A DNA stretch of 40,097 bases from Frigoribacterium sp. Leaf186 (GTDB lineage Bacteria > Actinomycetota > Actinomycetes > Actinomycetales > Microbacteriaceae). Under the pieces are notes generated by a model that saw only the letters and a list, made by a program, of their open reading frames with translations, made no database searches and was not told the DNA's origin. Location of the stretch: assembly GCF_001423905.1 (NCBI RefSeq), contig NZ_LMPQ01000006.1, positions 26,248 to 66,344 on the forward strand. Reading direction: 5' to 3'. Position numbers and translations under genes: made by a program. Below, one piece after another: positions 32,379 through 40,097 of this stretch; within the stretch, counting starts at the first letter, position 1; every line of letters starts with the position of its first letter.

Positions 32379-32924
32379 TCACGCCCGAGGCCGGTACGTC
32401 GTCGCGACGGCGCCGGAGGCGAGGTCGTGGCGGGCGGTCGGGGTGAGGTGGAGGGGGTGGGGGAGGCCGGCGAGCAGGTAGGGGCCGTGGCCGGCGACCC
32501 AGGGGTAGACGGTGAACTCGTACTCGTCGACCAGGCCCCAGCCGACGACGTCGGTGGCGAAGGTCGAACCTCCGAGGCGAAGCGGGCCGCCGGGGCGGCC
32601 CTTCAGCTCGCGCACCGCTTCGCGCACGTCGCCCGCGAGCAGCTCGGCGTTCCAGTCGACGCTCTCGAGTGTCGTCGACGCCACGTACTTCGGGATGTCG
32701 TGGATGGTCCGGGCGAAGGGCTGCATCCAGTCGGGGAACGCCTCCGAGGCGGGTGGACGCCAGGACTGCTCCATCAACTCGTACGTGACCCGTCCGAGCA
32801 GCAGACCGTCGGCCCGGGCCAGCGCGTCCGTTGCGAGCTGGTGGATCTCGGCGTCCGGCCGGCCCTCACGGTGGTCGATGCAGCCGTCGAGCGTGACGTT
32901 GATGGAGTACGTGAGCGTCCTCAT
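32379..32924 (-). CDS. dihydrofolate-reductase-like (RibD C-terminal) protein
   Basis: A 181-aa protein of the DHFR/RibD-C fold used by YyaP/YwjB-type proteins, which bind NADPH but whose substrates are mostly unknown. The N-terminus MRTLTYSINVTLDGCIDHREG and ADGLLLGRVTYELM are the family start and the cofactor loop, ASTTLESVDWNAELLAG is the middle, and RLGGSTFATDVVGWGLVDEYEF with the ending PHPLHLTPTARHDLASGAVATTYRP is the C-terminal nucleotide-binding part. Full length and intact, whereas a 90% identical 5'-truncated copy lies 11.25 kb away at 21128-21512, same orientation. Confidence 0.9.
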   Translation of the reverse strand: MRTLTYSINVTLDGCIDHREGRPDAEIHQLATDALARADGLLLGRVTYELMEQSWRPPASEAFPDWMQPFARTIHDIPKYVASTTLESVDWNAELLAGDVREAVRELKGRPGGPLRLGGSTFATDVVGWGLVDEYEFTVYPWVAGHGPYLLAGLPHPLHLTPTARHDLASGAVATTYRPRA

Positions 32925-33060
32925 GCCGGGGAGGCTAGCCCCGTGGCAAAGGCACCACCAGAGGCGTCGAGACCTGCTCGACGGGACTCGTCGACAGGGC
33001 GTCAGTGTTCGTCTCGAAAGTTTCTACGAAAGACAGGCTCCCGGGTGTCATACTCCCGTC

Positions 33061-33834
33061 ATGGAGGTCGCCCTGGGAATCCTGGGATCGCTCATCGCCA
33101 TCTTGATTCCCATCTACGTGCAACGCCGTGATCATCCGCGCCGCGAGTTCAGGTACGGCATCGTTTCGGTGTCTCCGTCGCCGTCCGATTCTGTCGACGC
33201 CACCACCGGAACCTCCATCGTTCGGTTCTTGTTGTGGTCGACGGGCAGAGCAGACATACCGTCATCTCGTTTCGACGCCGGACTTCCCATCGTGTTTCGC
33301 TTCACCGTTCCCGTCCATGTACTCAGCTCAGATTTCGGTCCCGGAACCGTCTCGGCCCGCGTGCCGCGATTCGTCGACGACAAGACGCTGCAGATCGACC
33401 CGCAGATCATCCACCAGGACTACGCGCTCGCCATGACGCTGCGGCCGTCCGCGCCGTTCGACGTCATGATCGAGAACCCGTTGATCGATGTGCGAATCGT
33501 CCGGGACCGAAAAGTCGAGTCCCTCGATCCTGATCGTCAGGCCCGGGGAGTTCAGCGGTCGAAGGAGAGGTCACGCATCTCGCTCGTCACGCTGGGGCTG
33601 TGGCTCACCATCGGAGGCCTCGTCGGCTTCATCAGCGGCTCGCTATTGGTGTTGTCCAACGAGGTGTTGGGCGCCGTGGTCGTCGGCGTGGCCACCCTGA
33701 TGCTCCCGACCGGGATCGTCCTCCTCGTCGTTGCCGGGGTCCGTCGCCTCGTGGCGGAAGTCGGACGGAGACGACGTGCAGCCCGACCGGCCCCCGGCGG
33801 GACGGACAAGCCGGGAGCTCCGGGCGCCGGTTGA
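33061..33834 (+). CDS. membrane hypothetical protein, three predicted spans
   Basis: A 257-aa product from the ATG at 33061. The N-terminal hydrophobic segment (ALGILGSLIAILIPIYV) is followed by a ~150-residue beta-rich soluble part (SIVRFLLWSTGRADIPSSRFDAGLPIVFRF...) and two more spans near the C-terminus (LVTLGLWLTIGGLVGFISGSLLV; VLGAVVVGVATLMLPTGIVLLVVAGV), ending in an Arg/Pro tail. No ribosome binding site is evident, so translation may be leaderless. Family not recognised; the soluble part may face either side of the membrane. Confidence 0.7.
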   Translation: MEVALGILGSLIAILIPIYVQRRDHPRREFRYGIVSVSPSPSDSVDATTGTSIVRFLLWSTGRADIPSSRFDAGLPIVFRFTVPVHVLSSDFGPGTVSARVPRFVDDKTLQIDPQIIHQDYALAMTLRPSAPFDVMIENPLIDVRIVRDRKVESLDPDRQARGVQRSKERSRISLVTLGLWLTIGGLVGFISGSLLVLSNEVLGAVVVGVATLMLPTGIVLLVVAGVRRLVAEVGRRRRAARPAPGGTDKPGAPGAG

Positions 33835-34088
33835 CGCCGACACGTTCTCGACGGCCAGTCGACGGCCCAAGCTGCCGGTGGATTGTCTGCGGGTGCGTCA
33901 ACCAGGACCTCACACGGATACGTGTTCATGAGACGGTCGCGTGGTCGTGAGGCTTCACTCACGGGCATTCCACGGACAGTTTCTGCCCAATCGACCGGCC
34001 CGGCTGGCCCCGGGCGCCGGGTGGCCTCCCAACGGGGGCTCGTCCAGGCATCACGTGTCGCCCTACCGTGTGGGCCAGGGGGAACATC

Positions 34089-34931
34089 ATGAGCGAGACC
34101 GTGGCACGCGGAAGCATGGCGATGACACTGAAGGCCCGACGGCCTGCCTACTCGGTGATGCAGGAGTGCCTGCGGGTCCAGGCCGAGGCACCTGCCCTCA
34201 GCAGACGGGCCCGGTTCTTCGGCAGCTCGCCCCTGAGCCCCGATGCCCGCAGCTGGTACCAGGGCGCGCTCGGCGAGATCGAGGTCGACCGTGTGCTGAG
34301 CGAACTCGGGCCCGGGTGGACCGTCCTCCACTCCGTCCCGGTCGGCTCGGGCGCGTCCGACATCGACCACATCGTCCTCGGACCCACGGGCATCTTCACC
34401 ATCAACACGAAGCACCACGCCGACAAGAAGATCTGGGTGGGCGGCGGCACGTTCATGGTCGGCGGGCACCGGACCGACCACCTTCGCAACTCGGCGTACG
34501 AGGCGACCCGCGCCTCCCGGTTGCTGTCGGCTGCGGCCCGCTCGGAAGTCGAGGTCATCCCGGCGATCGTCCTCGTCGGGACGGCCTCGCTGAAGTTCGG
34601 TGACAAGGCACCGACCGTCACCGTGCTCACCGTCGCCCAGCTGCGGAAGTGGCTGCTGACCCTGCCGCGCAAGCACTCGGACGAAGCCCTCGCCTGCTTC
34701 GCGCTGCTCGCCGAAGAACGCGGCACCTGGCACACGGAGGCGCTGGTGCTGACGGACACGCTCCGTCACGAACACCGCTTCGACCGCCTGCGCCGCGAGA
34801 TCGACGACGCGGCCCGGCGGCGTCGGCGGTGGCGCGTTGGCACGGCGCTCGGCGTGCTCGGGGCGAGCGGGGGAGTCGCGATCGCGCTGGTCGCGACCGT
34901 CATGAGCACGGTCGTCTCGACGATCGGGTGA
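34089..34931 (+). CDS. NERD-domain protein (nuclease-related)
   Basis: A 280-aa protein, ATG 34089 with AGGGGGA just upstream. The NERD domain (PF08378) is seen at ~55-160: QGALGEIEVDRVLSELGPGWTVLHSVPVG, then SDIDHIVLGPTGIFTINTKHH with Asp and the TKHH-type core (related to the PD-(D/E)XK nuclease fold). The C-terminus has a basic segment (RRRRRWRVG) and one membrane span (LGVLGASGGVAIALVATVMSTVV), so the nuclease-like domain is probably cytoplasmic and tethered. NERD proteins are associated with DNA processing; no activity can be assigned. Confidence 0.88.
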   Translation: MSETVARGSMAMTLKARRPAYSVMQECLRVQAEAPALSRRARFFGSSPLSPDARSWYQGALGEIEVDRVLSELGPGWTVLHSVPVGSGASDIDHIVLGPTGIFTINTKHHADKKIWVGGGTFMVGGHRTDHLRNSAYEATRASRLLSAAARSEVEVIPAIVLVGTASLKFGDKAPTVTVLTVAQLRKWLLTLPRKHSDEALACFALLAEERGTWHTEALVLTDTLRHEHRFDRLRREIDDAARRRRRWRVGTALGVLGASGGVAIALVATVMSTVVSTIG

Positions 34932-34957
34932 TCGGCCGGTGAGCTGAGCCGGCTCGG

Positions 34958-35014
34958 GGTGTCGTTCGTGCGGTGATCCGGTACGTACCGGATCAGCGCA
35001 CGAACGACGACACC
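34958..35014. terminator. 57-nt palindromic hairpin between convergent genes
   Basis: The centre TGATCCGGTAC-GTACCGGATCA (34974-34995) is a 22-bp perfect palindrome; outside it GTTCGTGCG and CGCACGAAC pair with one mismatch next to the centre, then GGTGTCG and CGACACC after a 3-nt bulge. It sits after the NERD gene and covers the end of the minus-strand membrane gene, the place for a bidirectional terminator. Unusually, the stem includes coding bases and has no proper loop. Confidence 0.8.
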
Positions 35015-35274
35015 AACCGCACGGCCATCGCGGTCACGGCCGCGATGCCCGACGCGACGAGCGCGAAGGCCGACCACACGGCGAGGTCGGCGTGTTGCAA
35101 GCGCAGACCCGCGAGCAGGGCGACGAGAGCGCCCGCGGCGACCGCCGTCCAGAACACGAGGGCCCGCGTGCCCCACCGGCGGAGGTCCGACCGGGTACTT
35201 CGGGGCGCCCAGCGCACGACGGCCAGAACGGCCGCGGTGAGCAGGGCCGGGACGAACGCGACGAGGTTCACCAC
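34993..35274 (-). CDS. small membrane hypothetical protein, ~93 aa
   Basis: Frame open from 35793, but the credible start is one of two GTG codons at 35274 and 35271, just after the stop of the preceding (frameshifted) gene. The product has three hydrophobic helices (LVAFVPALLTAAVLAVV; ALVFWTAVAAGALVALLAGL; LAVWSAFALVASGIAAVTAMAV) and short charged loops. Likely co-transcribed with the gene before it. Its last codons form part of the terminator hairpin. Function unknown. Confidence 0.6.
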   Translation of the reverse strand: MVNLVAFVPALLTAAVLAVVRWAPRSTRSDLRRWGTRALVFWTAVAAGALVALLAGLRLQHADLAVWSAFALVASGIAAVTAMAVRLVSSFVR

Positions 35275-35284
35275 GACAACCCGA

Positions 35285-35582
35285 TCAGGAGGCGCGGCTC
35301 CGGCGCCTCGGGACGCCCCACCACACCAGCGCGACCAGCGCGAGCACGTGGGCCGTCGCCAGGGCGACGATCGCGACGATGCCGAGGAAGGGCCGCCACG
35401 GTCAGCCCGATCGTGAACCAGTCGATCGGCGGAACGGCCGAGGAGCGCGCGCTGCCGGTCGAACCGAACGCCGTCCAGTTGATCAGAACGGCCCCGGCTG
35501 CGGCGACGACGCCCACGACGGGGAGCCGGCCGAGCCGGGGGCGCGGGCGGGGGCTGAGCCCGACCGGTGACGAAGCACTCAT
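35285..35582 (-). pseudogene. small membrane protein gene with a 1-nt frameshift
   Basis: Starts at ATG 35582 (MSASSPVGLSPRPRPRLG) with two hydrophobic segments: VVGVVAAAGAVLINW and, after PPIDWFTIGLTVAAL, a continuation LGIVAIVALATAHVLALVALVWWGV that is only readable if one base is removed in the GGAAGGG run near 35386-35392. In the present reading the frame turns into arginine-rich sequence. It is either a true frameshift mutation or a sequencing indel. Its stop (35285) is next to the downstream small membrane gene. Confidence 0.6.
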
Positions 35583-35839
35583 GGGGCGAGGGTAGGGGGT
35601 GCGCCGTCCTCTCGCCACCTCCTGCGCCGTCGATCGAGTGTGCCGTGGACCCGACCGCCCGGGGTGATGACGGGCGCGGCGACGCGATCAGCGCCTCCTC
35701 ATCCGTCGTCGGGACGAGCCGGGAGGCGGAGGTTCCCCCACCCGACGAGTCCGCCCACCGGTTCTCGAGAGGGCAGCAGATGTCGTGCGTCACGGGCGGA
35801 AGGACGTCTTCTGCCCGTTCGGCACCGCGCCCGCCGGTC

Positions 35840-37147
35840 TCACTCGTAGCGGAGGGACTCGACCGGGTCGGCCTTCGCGGCGCGGGCGGCGGGCAGCGTG
35901 CCGGCGACGAACGCGATCACCATGACCACGACGACGATCAGCGCGATCGACACCGGCTCGAACGCGATCAGCGTCAGCCCGGGCAGGTTCGACAGCAGCG
36001 ACCCGGCGAGGGCCGAGCTGACCAGGCTGCCCGCGACCATCGCGACGCCGGCGCCGATCGCACTGCCGAGGAACCCGATGAACGCCGCCTCGAGGCTGAA
36101 CAGGGCGAACACCCGGCCGCTGCCCATGCCCATAGCCTTCATCAGGCCGATCTCGCGGGTGCGCTCCTGCACGCTCATCAGCAGCGTGTTGACGATGCCG
36201 AAGCTCGCCGCGAGCAGGGCGATGATCGCGAAGGCGTTCAGCACGAGCACGATGCCGTCGATCACCGTGGTGAAGGTGCCCAACTGGTCGGCGACGGTGG
36301 TGCCGGTGTAGCCGGCGGTCGCCAGACGGTCCTTCAGATTGGTGACCTGATCAACGGTCGCGTCCGCGGCGAACCGCACCGTGGCCTGCGCGTACCGGTC
36401 GACCTGGTCGGCCGGCACCCCGACGTTCTGCGCGTCGAACAGAGCCGTGCCGAGCGCCGCGTTCGGCGTGACCGACGCACCCGCCGGCGAGGCGATGCTC
36501 TCTTCGGCGACGCCGACGACGGTCGCCGTGACCGTGTGCTGCGTCCGCGTCGCGTCGGTCACCGCCAGCGTGACGGATTGCCCGACCGCCGCGGCGTCGT
36601 CACGGAACCCCAGCGCGTCGACGTAAGAAGTCGGGATGACGACCTGCAGGTCGGTGCCGTCATCGGGCTGGGTGCCCGCGGTCAGCGTGAACTGCTGCCC
36701 GGGCACGAGCGCACTCGCCGACACCGCGTACTTCGTGCCGCTGGTGCCCTCGACGTAGTCGGTCGAGAGCGACTGGGTCGGTTGGACGGCGAGGACGCCC
36801 TCGACGCCCTCGAGGGTCGTCACATCGTCCGGCGTCAACGCGACGACGGTCGCCCCGGGGGCACCGAACCCACCCGCGGCGACCGTGTCGGGGTCGTACT
36901 CGGTCGGGCCCGAATCCGCCGCGCCGAGACCCTGCGCGTCGTCGGAGGCCTTCGTCACCGTCATCGTGTCGGACGACCCCACCGCCGAGACCGTGTCGTC
37001 GATGTAGGCGTTGATGCCCGTGCCCAGTCCGCTCGTCAGCGTCAGCGTGAACGCGCCGACGAAGATCGCCAGGATGGTCAGGATCGTGCGCGTCTTCGAC
37101 CGGAACGTGTTCGCCACGGCGGTCAGCAGCAGGTCGGAGGTCGTCAT
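35840..37147 (-). CDS. ABC transporter permease, MacB/FtsX type
   Basis: A 435-aa membrane protein. The first span follows a cytoplasmic start (AVANTFRSKTRTILTILAIFVGAFTLTLTSG), then a ~240-residue extracytoplasmic MacB-like periplasmic-core domain (segments VEGVLAVQPTQSL, SATALVPGQQF), then three C-terminal spans with the FtsX/MacB motif (NAFAIIALLAASFGIVNTLLMSVQERTREIGLMKAMG; LIAFEPVSIALIVVVVMVIAFVAGTLPAARAAKADPVESLRYE). The ERTREIGLMKAMG and final A-D-PVESLRYE motifs are diagnostic. ATG 37147 overlaps the ATPase stop (ATGA). Such ABC systems do mechanotransmission or export of peptides/antimicrobials rather than channel transport; cargo unknown. Confidence 0.92.
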   Translation of the reverse strand: MTTSDLLLTAVANTFRSKTRTILTILAIFVGAFTLTLTSGLGTGINAYIDDTVSAVGSSDTMTVTKASDDAQGLGAADSGPTEYDPDTVAAGGFGAPGATVVALTPDDVTTLEGVEGVLAVQPTQSLSTDYVEGTSGTKYAVSASALVPGQQFTLTAGTQPDDGTDLQVVIPTSYVDALGFRDDAAAVGQSVTLAVTDATRTQHTVTATVVGVAEESIASPAGASVTPNAALGTALFDAQNVGVPADQVDRYAQATVRFAADATVDQVTNLKDRLATAGYTGTTVADQLGTFTTVIDGIVLVLNAFAIIALLAASFGIVNTLLMSVQERTREIGLMKAMGMGSGRVFALFSLEAAFIGFLGSAIGAGVAMVAGSLVSSALAGSLLSNLPGLTLIAFEPVSIALIVVVVMVIAFVAGTLPAARAAKADPVESLRYE

Positions 37148-37839
37148 GCGGCCACCTCCGCCTCGACGTCGACGATCAGCCCGTCGCGGATCACGATGCG
37201 CCTGTCGCAGCGTGCCGCGAGCTCGTCGTCGTGGGTCACCACGATCAACGTGATGCCGTGCTCGCGGTTGAGCGAGAACAGGATGTCCTCGACCACCGCC
37301 CCGGTCGCCGTGTCGAGGTTGCCCGTCGGCTCGTCGGCGAAGATGATCCGCGGGTCGTTGACCAGCGCGCGGGCGATCACGGCACGCTGCTTCTGGCCGC
37401 CCGACAGGTTCAGGGCCTTGCTCTTCGCCTTGTCGGCGAGCTCGAGCTGCTCGAGGGCCGCCAGGCCGCGACGTCGGCGCTCGCCGCGGGGCACGCCCGC
37501 GATGGTCATCGGCAGCACGACGTTCTCGAGCACCGACGAGCTCGCCGTGAGGAAGAACTGCTGGAACACGAAGCCGAACGTCTTGTTGCGGGTGCGGTTC
37601 AGGCGGGCGCCCTTGAGCGTGCTCGTGTCGACGCCCTCGAGCTCGACGGTGCCGGTCGTCGGGGCGTCGAGCAGGGCGAGCACGTGCATCAGGGTCGACT
37701 TGCCCGAGCCGCTCTTGCCGACGATGGCCACGCTCTCGCCCTCGGCGACGTCGAAGCTCACCCCCTTGAGGGCCTCGAAGCGGTTCGGGCCGCGCCCGTA
37801 CGAACGGTGGACGTCTCGGACCGAGATGATCGGCGCCAT
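37144..37839 (-). CDS. ABC transporter ATP-binding protein, MacB/LolD type
   Basis: A 231-aa ATPase partnering the adjacent permease. Start is ATG 37839 with AGGAG upstream; the open frame continues further but without a ribosome binding site. Motifs: Walker A GKSGSGKST, Q-loop (FVFQQFFL), signature LSGGQKQR, Walker B IIFADEPTGNLD and H-loop VVTHDDEL, all typical of MacB/LolD/FtsE ATPases. First gene of the minus-strand pair, divergent from the sensor kinase, whose promoter region it shares. Confidence 0.94.
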   Translation of the reverse strand: MAPIISVRDVHRSYGRGPNRFEALKGVSFDVAEGESVAIVGKSGSGKSTLMHVLALLDAPTTGTVELEGVDTSTLKGARLNRTRNKTFGFVFQQFFLTASSSVLENVVLPMTIAGVPRGERRRRGLAALEQLELADKAKSKALNLSGGQKQRAVIARALVNDPRIIFADEPTGNLDTATGAVVEDILFSLNREHGITLIVVTHDDELAARCDRRIVIRDGLIVDVEAEVAA

Positions 37840-37943
37840 GGTGCTCCTGTCGCTGCCGGCCCGGTGTCTCCGGGGCCGAGACCAACCCTCGCGGGCCTCG
37901 TCGCCCGGGGCGTCACCCTGTCGCGGACACCTGACGTGCCGGC

Positions 37944-37963
37944 CGTACCGCGACCGCGGTACG
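37944..37963. promoter_or_regulatory. 20-bp palindrome between ABC genes and two-component genes
   Basis: CGTACCGCG-AC-CGCGGTACG is a perfect 9+2+9 inverted repeat, 105 nt before the ABC start and 56 nt before the kinase start. NarL-type regulators bind such short symmetric sites, so this is a candidate operator for the response regulator encoded at 39257; it could also be a hairpin in the leader RNA. Confidence 0.55.
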
Positions 37964-38018
37964 CGACGTCGGGCCACAGGGGGACTCGGCCGCCGGGGTT
38001 CCAGGGCACGATGGGGTC

Positions 38019-39260
38019 ATGACGACGATGGAGGGCAGGAGGCGCGAGCCGGCCTACCCGCGACCCCGCGTCCCCTGGTGGCTGGGTGACGCCCTCGCCG
38101 CGGCGCTCGTCGTCGGTGCGGCGTTCGCACCCTTCCCCGTCCCGGGGTTCCGGCCGACCGGTGGGCTCGCGGTCGCGGTCGTCGTCGCGCCCGCCCTGCT
38201 GCTGCCCCTGCGACGGCGTCGGCCCATCCCGGTGCTCGCCGCGGTCGTCGGGCTCTTCGGCCTCGCCGCCCTGCTCGGCACGCTCGCACCCGGCGTCGTG
38301 CTCGCCACCGGCATCGCCGTCTTCGCCGTCGCCGCGCGGACGCCGCGTCGCCGGACCCTCGTCGTGACGGCCGCCACGGCCCTCGCCGTCGTGCTGCTCG
38401 GCCTGGCGGCCGTGGGCGGGCGGTTCTTCGACGTGCCCGTCGTCCAGTTCGCCCTGCTGATCTCCTTCGGGGCCGCGGCGGGCGACGCCAGCCGGTCGCG
38501 CCGCGAGTACATCGAGGCCGTCACCGAGCGCGCGGAGCGGGCCGAACGCACCCGCGAGGCAGAGGCCTCGCGCCGCGTCGCCGAGGAGCGGCTGCGCATC
38601 GCGCGCGACCTCCACGACGTCGTCGCCCACCAGATCTCGGTCATCAGCCTCAACGCGGGCGTCGCGTCGTCGGCGATCGAGACGCGACCCGAGAAGGCCG
38701 TGACGGCCCTCGCGACCATCCGCCGCGCCTCCCGGACCGTCCTCGGCGAGATCGGCGATCTGCTGGAGGTGCTGCGGGCCGGCGACGCCGAGCGGACGCC
38801 GTCGCCGCAGCCCGGCCTGGCGCGGCTGGACGAGCTCGTCGCCGGGTTCGCCGACGCGGGACTCGTCGTCACCACCCGGGTCGAGGGGCCGCTCGCCCCG
38901 CTCACGGGCGCGGCCGACCTCGTCGCGTACCGGGTCGTGCAGGAGGGGTTGACGAACGCCGGCAAGCACGGGGCCGGTGACCGCGCCCACGTGCTGGTCG
39001 CGGTCACCGAGGACGAGGTGTCGGTCGTGGTGACGAACCCCGTGCCGGTGGCGCGGGCCGAGCCTGGCGTCGCCTCCGACTCCGACTCCGACTTCGAGGC
39101 CGTGCGGGGCGGGCACGGGCTGCTCGGGCTGCGCGAGCGCGTGGCCTCGGTGCGCGGGGTGGTCGAGACCGGGCCGACGCCGGGCGGCTTCCGGTTGGCG
39201 GCCGTGCTGCCGCTCGGGCGCGAGGCCGGTACGCCCGGCCGGGACGGAGGAGTCTCGTGA
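38019..39260 (+). CDS. sensor histidine kinase, NarL/DesK (HisKA_3) class
   Basis: A 413-aa membrane sensor. Five to six hydrophobic segments (residues ~22-155) form the input domain without a large outside loop, followed by a coiled-coil linker (RERAERTREAEASRRVAEERL) and the HisKA_3 box LRIARDLHDVVAHQISVI with the phosphorylated His199. The HATPase part has VAYRVVQEGLTNAGKHG (N-box) and GHGLLGLRERV (G-box). It phosphorylates the response regulator next door, which it overlaps by 4 nt (GTGA). Divergent from MacB-type ABC genes, a pattern typical of TCS-ABC modules that sense cell-envelope stress; the ligand is unknown. Confidence 0.93.
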   Translation: MTTMEGRRREPAYPRPRVPWWLGDALAAALVVGAAFAPFPVPGFRPTGGLAVAVVVAPALLLPLRRRRPIPVLAAVVGLFGLAALLGTLAPGVVLATGIAVFAVAARTPRRRTLVVTAATALAVVLLGLAAVGGRFFDVPVVQFALLISFGAAAGDASRSRREYIEAVTERAERAERTREAEASRRVAEERLRIARDLHDVVAHQISVISLNAGVASSAIETRPEKAVTALATIRRASRTVLGEIGDLLEVLRAGDAERTPSPQPGLARLDELVAGFADAGLVVTTRVEGPLAPLTGAADLVAYRVVQEGLTNAGKHGAGDRAHVLVAVTEDEVSVVVTNPVPVARAEPGVASDSDSDFEAVRGGHGLLGLRERVASVRGVVETGPTPGGFRLAAVLPLGREAGTPGRDGGVS

Positions 39261-39970
39261 CCACCGTGCTCGTCGTCGACGACCAGGCGTTGATCCGTCA
39301 GGCCGTGACCGACATCCTCGACGGAGCCGACGGAGTCGAGGTCGTCGGCGATGCGGTCAACGGCCGCGAGGCGGTGATGCGGGCCGTGGCGTCGCGGCCC
39401 GACGTCGTGGTCATGGACATCCGCATGCCCGAGCTCGACGGCATCGGCGCGACGGCCGAGATCTGCGCCGACCCGCTGCTCGCCACGACGAAGGTGCTGA
39501 TCCTCACCACGTTCGAGGAGGACGAGTACCTCGTTGCCGCCCTACGCGCCGGGGCGAGCGGGTTCATCGGCAAGGGGGCCGAGCCCGACGAGATCGTGCG
39601 CGCGGTGCGGGCCGTCCACGCGGGGGAGTCGCTGCTGTCGCCGGTCGCGACGCGCAGCTTGATCGAGCGGTACGTGCTGCCCGGTGGGGGCCGGGACGGC
39701 GCTGGCGTCGACGGCCGCGGCGGGGGACCGGCCCCGGGGCTCGAGCGTCCCGTGCCGCCCGAGCTCGCGCACCTGACCGACCGTGAGCGCGAGGTGCTGC
39801 TGCTCGTCGCGCGAGGTCGGGCGAACGCCGAGATCGCCACCGAGCTGGTCATCTCGCCGCACACGGCGAAGACCCACGTCAACCGCATCATGACGAAGCT
39901 CGACGCCCACGACCGAGCCCAGCTGGTGATCGTGGCGTACGAGACGGGGTTGCTCGCGCCGGGTGCTTGA
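39257..39970 (+). CDS. LuxR/NarL-family response regulator
   Basis: A 237-aa DNA-binding regulator, GTG start with GGAGGAG upstream. The receiver domain has Asp8/Asp9, phospho-acceptor Asp54 (VVMDIRMPELDG), Thr/Ser (LILTTF) and the conserved Lys in FIGKGAEP. The C-terminal LuxR helix-turn-helix is complete (LTDREREVLLLVARGRANAEIATELVISPHTAKTHVNRIMTKL). Between them is an unusual ~40-residue Gly/Arg-rich linker (GGGRDGAGVDGRGGGPAPG). Predicted to control the divergent ABC genes and perhaps its own operon through the palindrome at 37944-37963. Confidence 0.94.
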   Translation: MTTVLVVDDQALIRQAVTDILDGADGVEVVGDAVNGREAVMRAVASRPDVVVMDIRMPELDGIGATAEICADPLLATTKVLILTTFEEDEYLVAALRAGASGFIGKGAEPDEIVRAVRAVHAGESLLSPVATRSLIERYVLPGGGRDGAGVDGRGGGPAPGLERPVPPELAHLTDREREVLLLVARGRANAEIATELVISPHTAKTHVNRIMTKLDAHDRAQLVIVAYETGLLAPGA

Positions 39971-40034
39971 GCCGGTTGCCCGGATCGGCACCGCGGGTGA
40001 CCCGTCCGCGCACTGGGACGGCGTCGCCCTGCCA

Positions 40035-40097
40035 CGGCCCGGCCCGGCCCGGCCCGGCCCGGCCCGGCCCGGCCCGGCCCGGCCCGGCCCGGCCCGG
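40035..40097. repeat. (GGCCC)n tandem repeat at the window end
   Basis: From about 40035 the sequence is pure 5-bp repetition (CGGCC/GGCCC), about 12 units, up to the last base. GGCCC pairs with GGGCC, so it can form extensive hairpins. It could be the terminator area of the two-component operon, or a place where an assembly stopped. Confidence 0.85.

Noticed and set aside
35567-38089. 840-aa plus-strand frame
   Set aside because: It is antisense to the MacB-type permease and ATPase, both with complete motif sets.

Overview
The window looks like chromosomal DNA of a high-G+C actinobacterium. Core-like segments are very G+C rich, GTG starts and 4-nt ATGA/GTGA overlaps are common, and DUF2510 and HisKA_3/LuxR gene pairs are present. 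A family such as Microbacteriaceae would fit, but this is inference; no rRNA or species marker is present.

Layout. (1) 25-3235, minus: a three-gene ABC importer operon of the nitrate/sulfonate/taurine class (ATPase, lipoprotein, permease). (2) 3414-3490: tRNA-Pro(GGG), followed by lower-G+C accessory DNA with gene remnants, small hypotheticals and an EcsC-like gene (to 5287). (3) 5994-8316, minus: a type II restriction-modification pair. The endonuclease is a clear NaeI relative with all four catalytic residues at the NaeI positions; the partner is a C5-cytosine methyltransferase. (4) 8499-17881, plus: a tightly overlapping four-gene operon encoding a 680-aa unknown, a 318-aa unknown, an 1815-aa DEAD/DUF1998 helicase resembling DruE of Druantia or a fused DISARM DrmA/DrmB, and a Cas4/AddB-like Fe-S nuclease. 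This is the best candidate for a poorly described defence system. (5) 17933-18977: a decayed IS481-family element. (6) 19209-21000: HNH endonuclease and a membrane-anchored hypothetical. (7) 21128-24099: a 5'-truncated dihydrofolate-reductase-like copy, then a MerR regulator with its own dyad promoter, GPP34 and a small membrane exporter. (8) 24206-32342: DUF726 hydrolase, a membrane hypothetical, an HsdR-N-like nuclease, McrC/McrB (type IV restriction) and a DUF2510 protein. (9) 32379-40097: the intact DHFR-like paralogue, membrane hypotheticals, a NERD protein, a frameshifted small membrane gene, a MacB-type ABC exporter divergent from a two-component system, and a GGCCC tandem repeat that runs into the window end.

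How it fits together: 5.9-32.3 kb is a defence island interrupted by a few housekeeping-like genes. It combines a sequence-specific R-M system (predicted GCCGGC), a large helicase-based system and modification-dependent nucleases (McrBC and an HNH protein). No integrase, CRISPR array or phage structural gene was seen. Functional calls rest on motifs read by eye; no database search was run.
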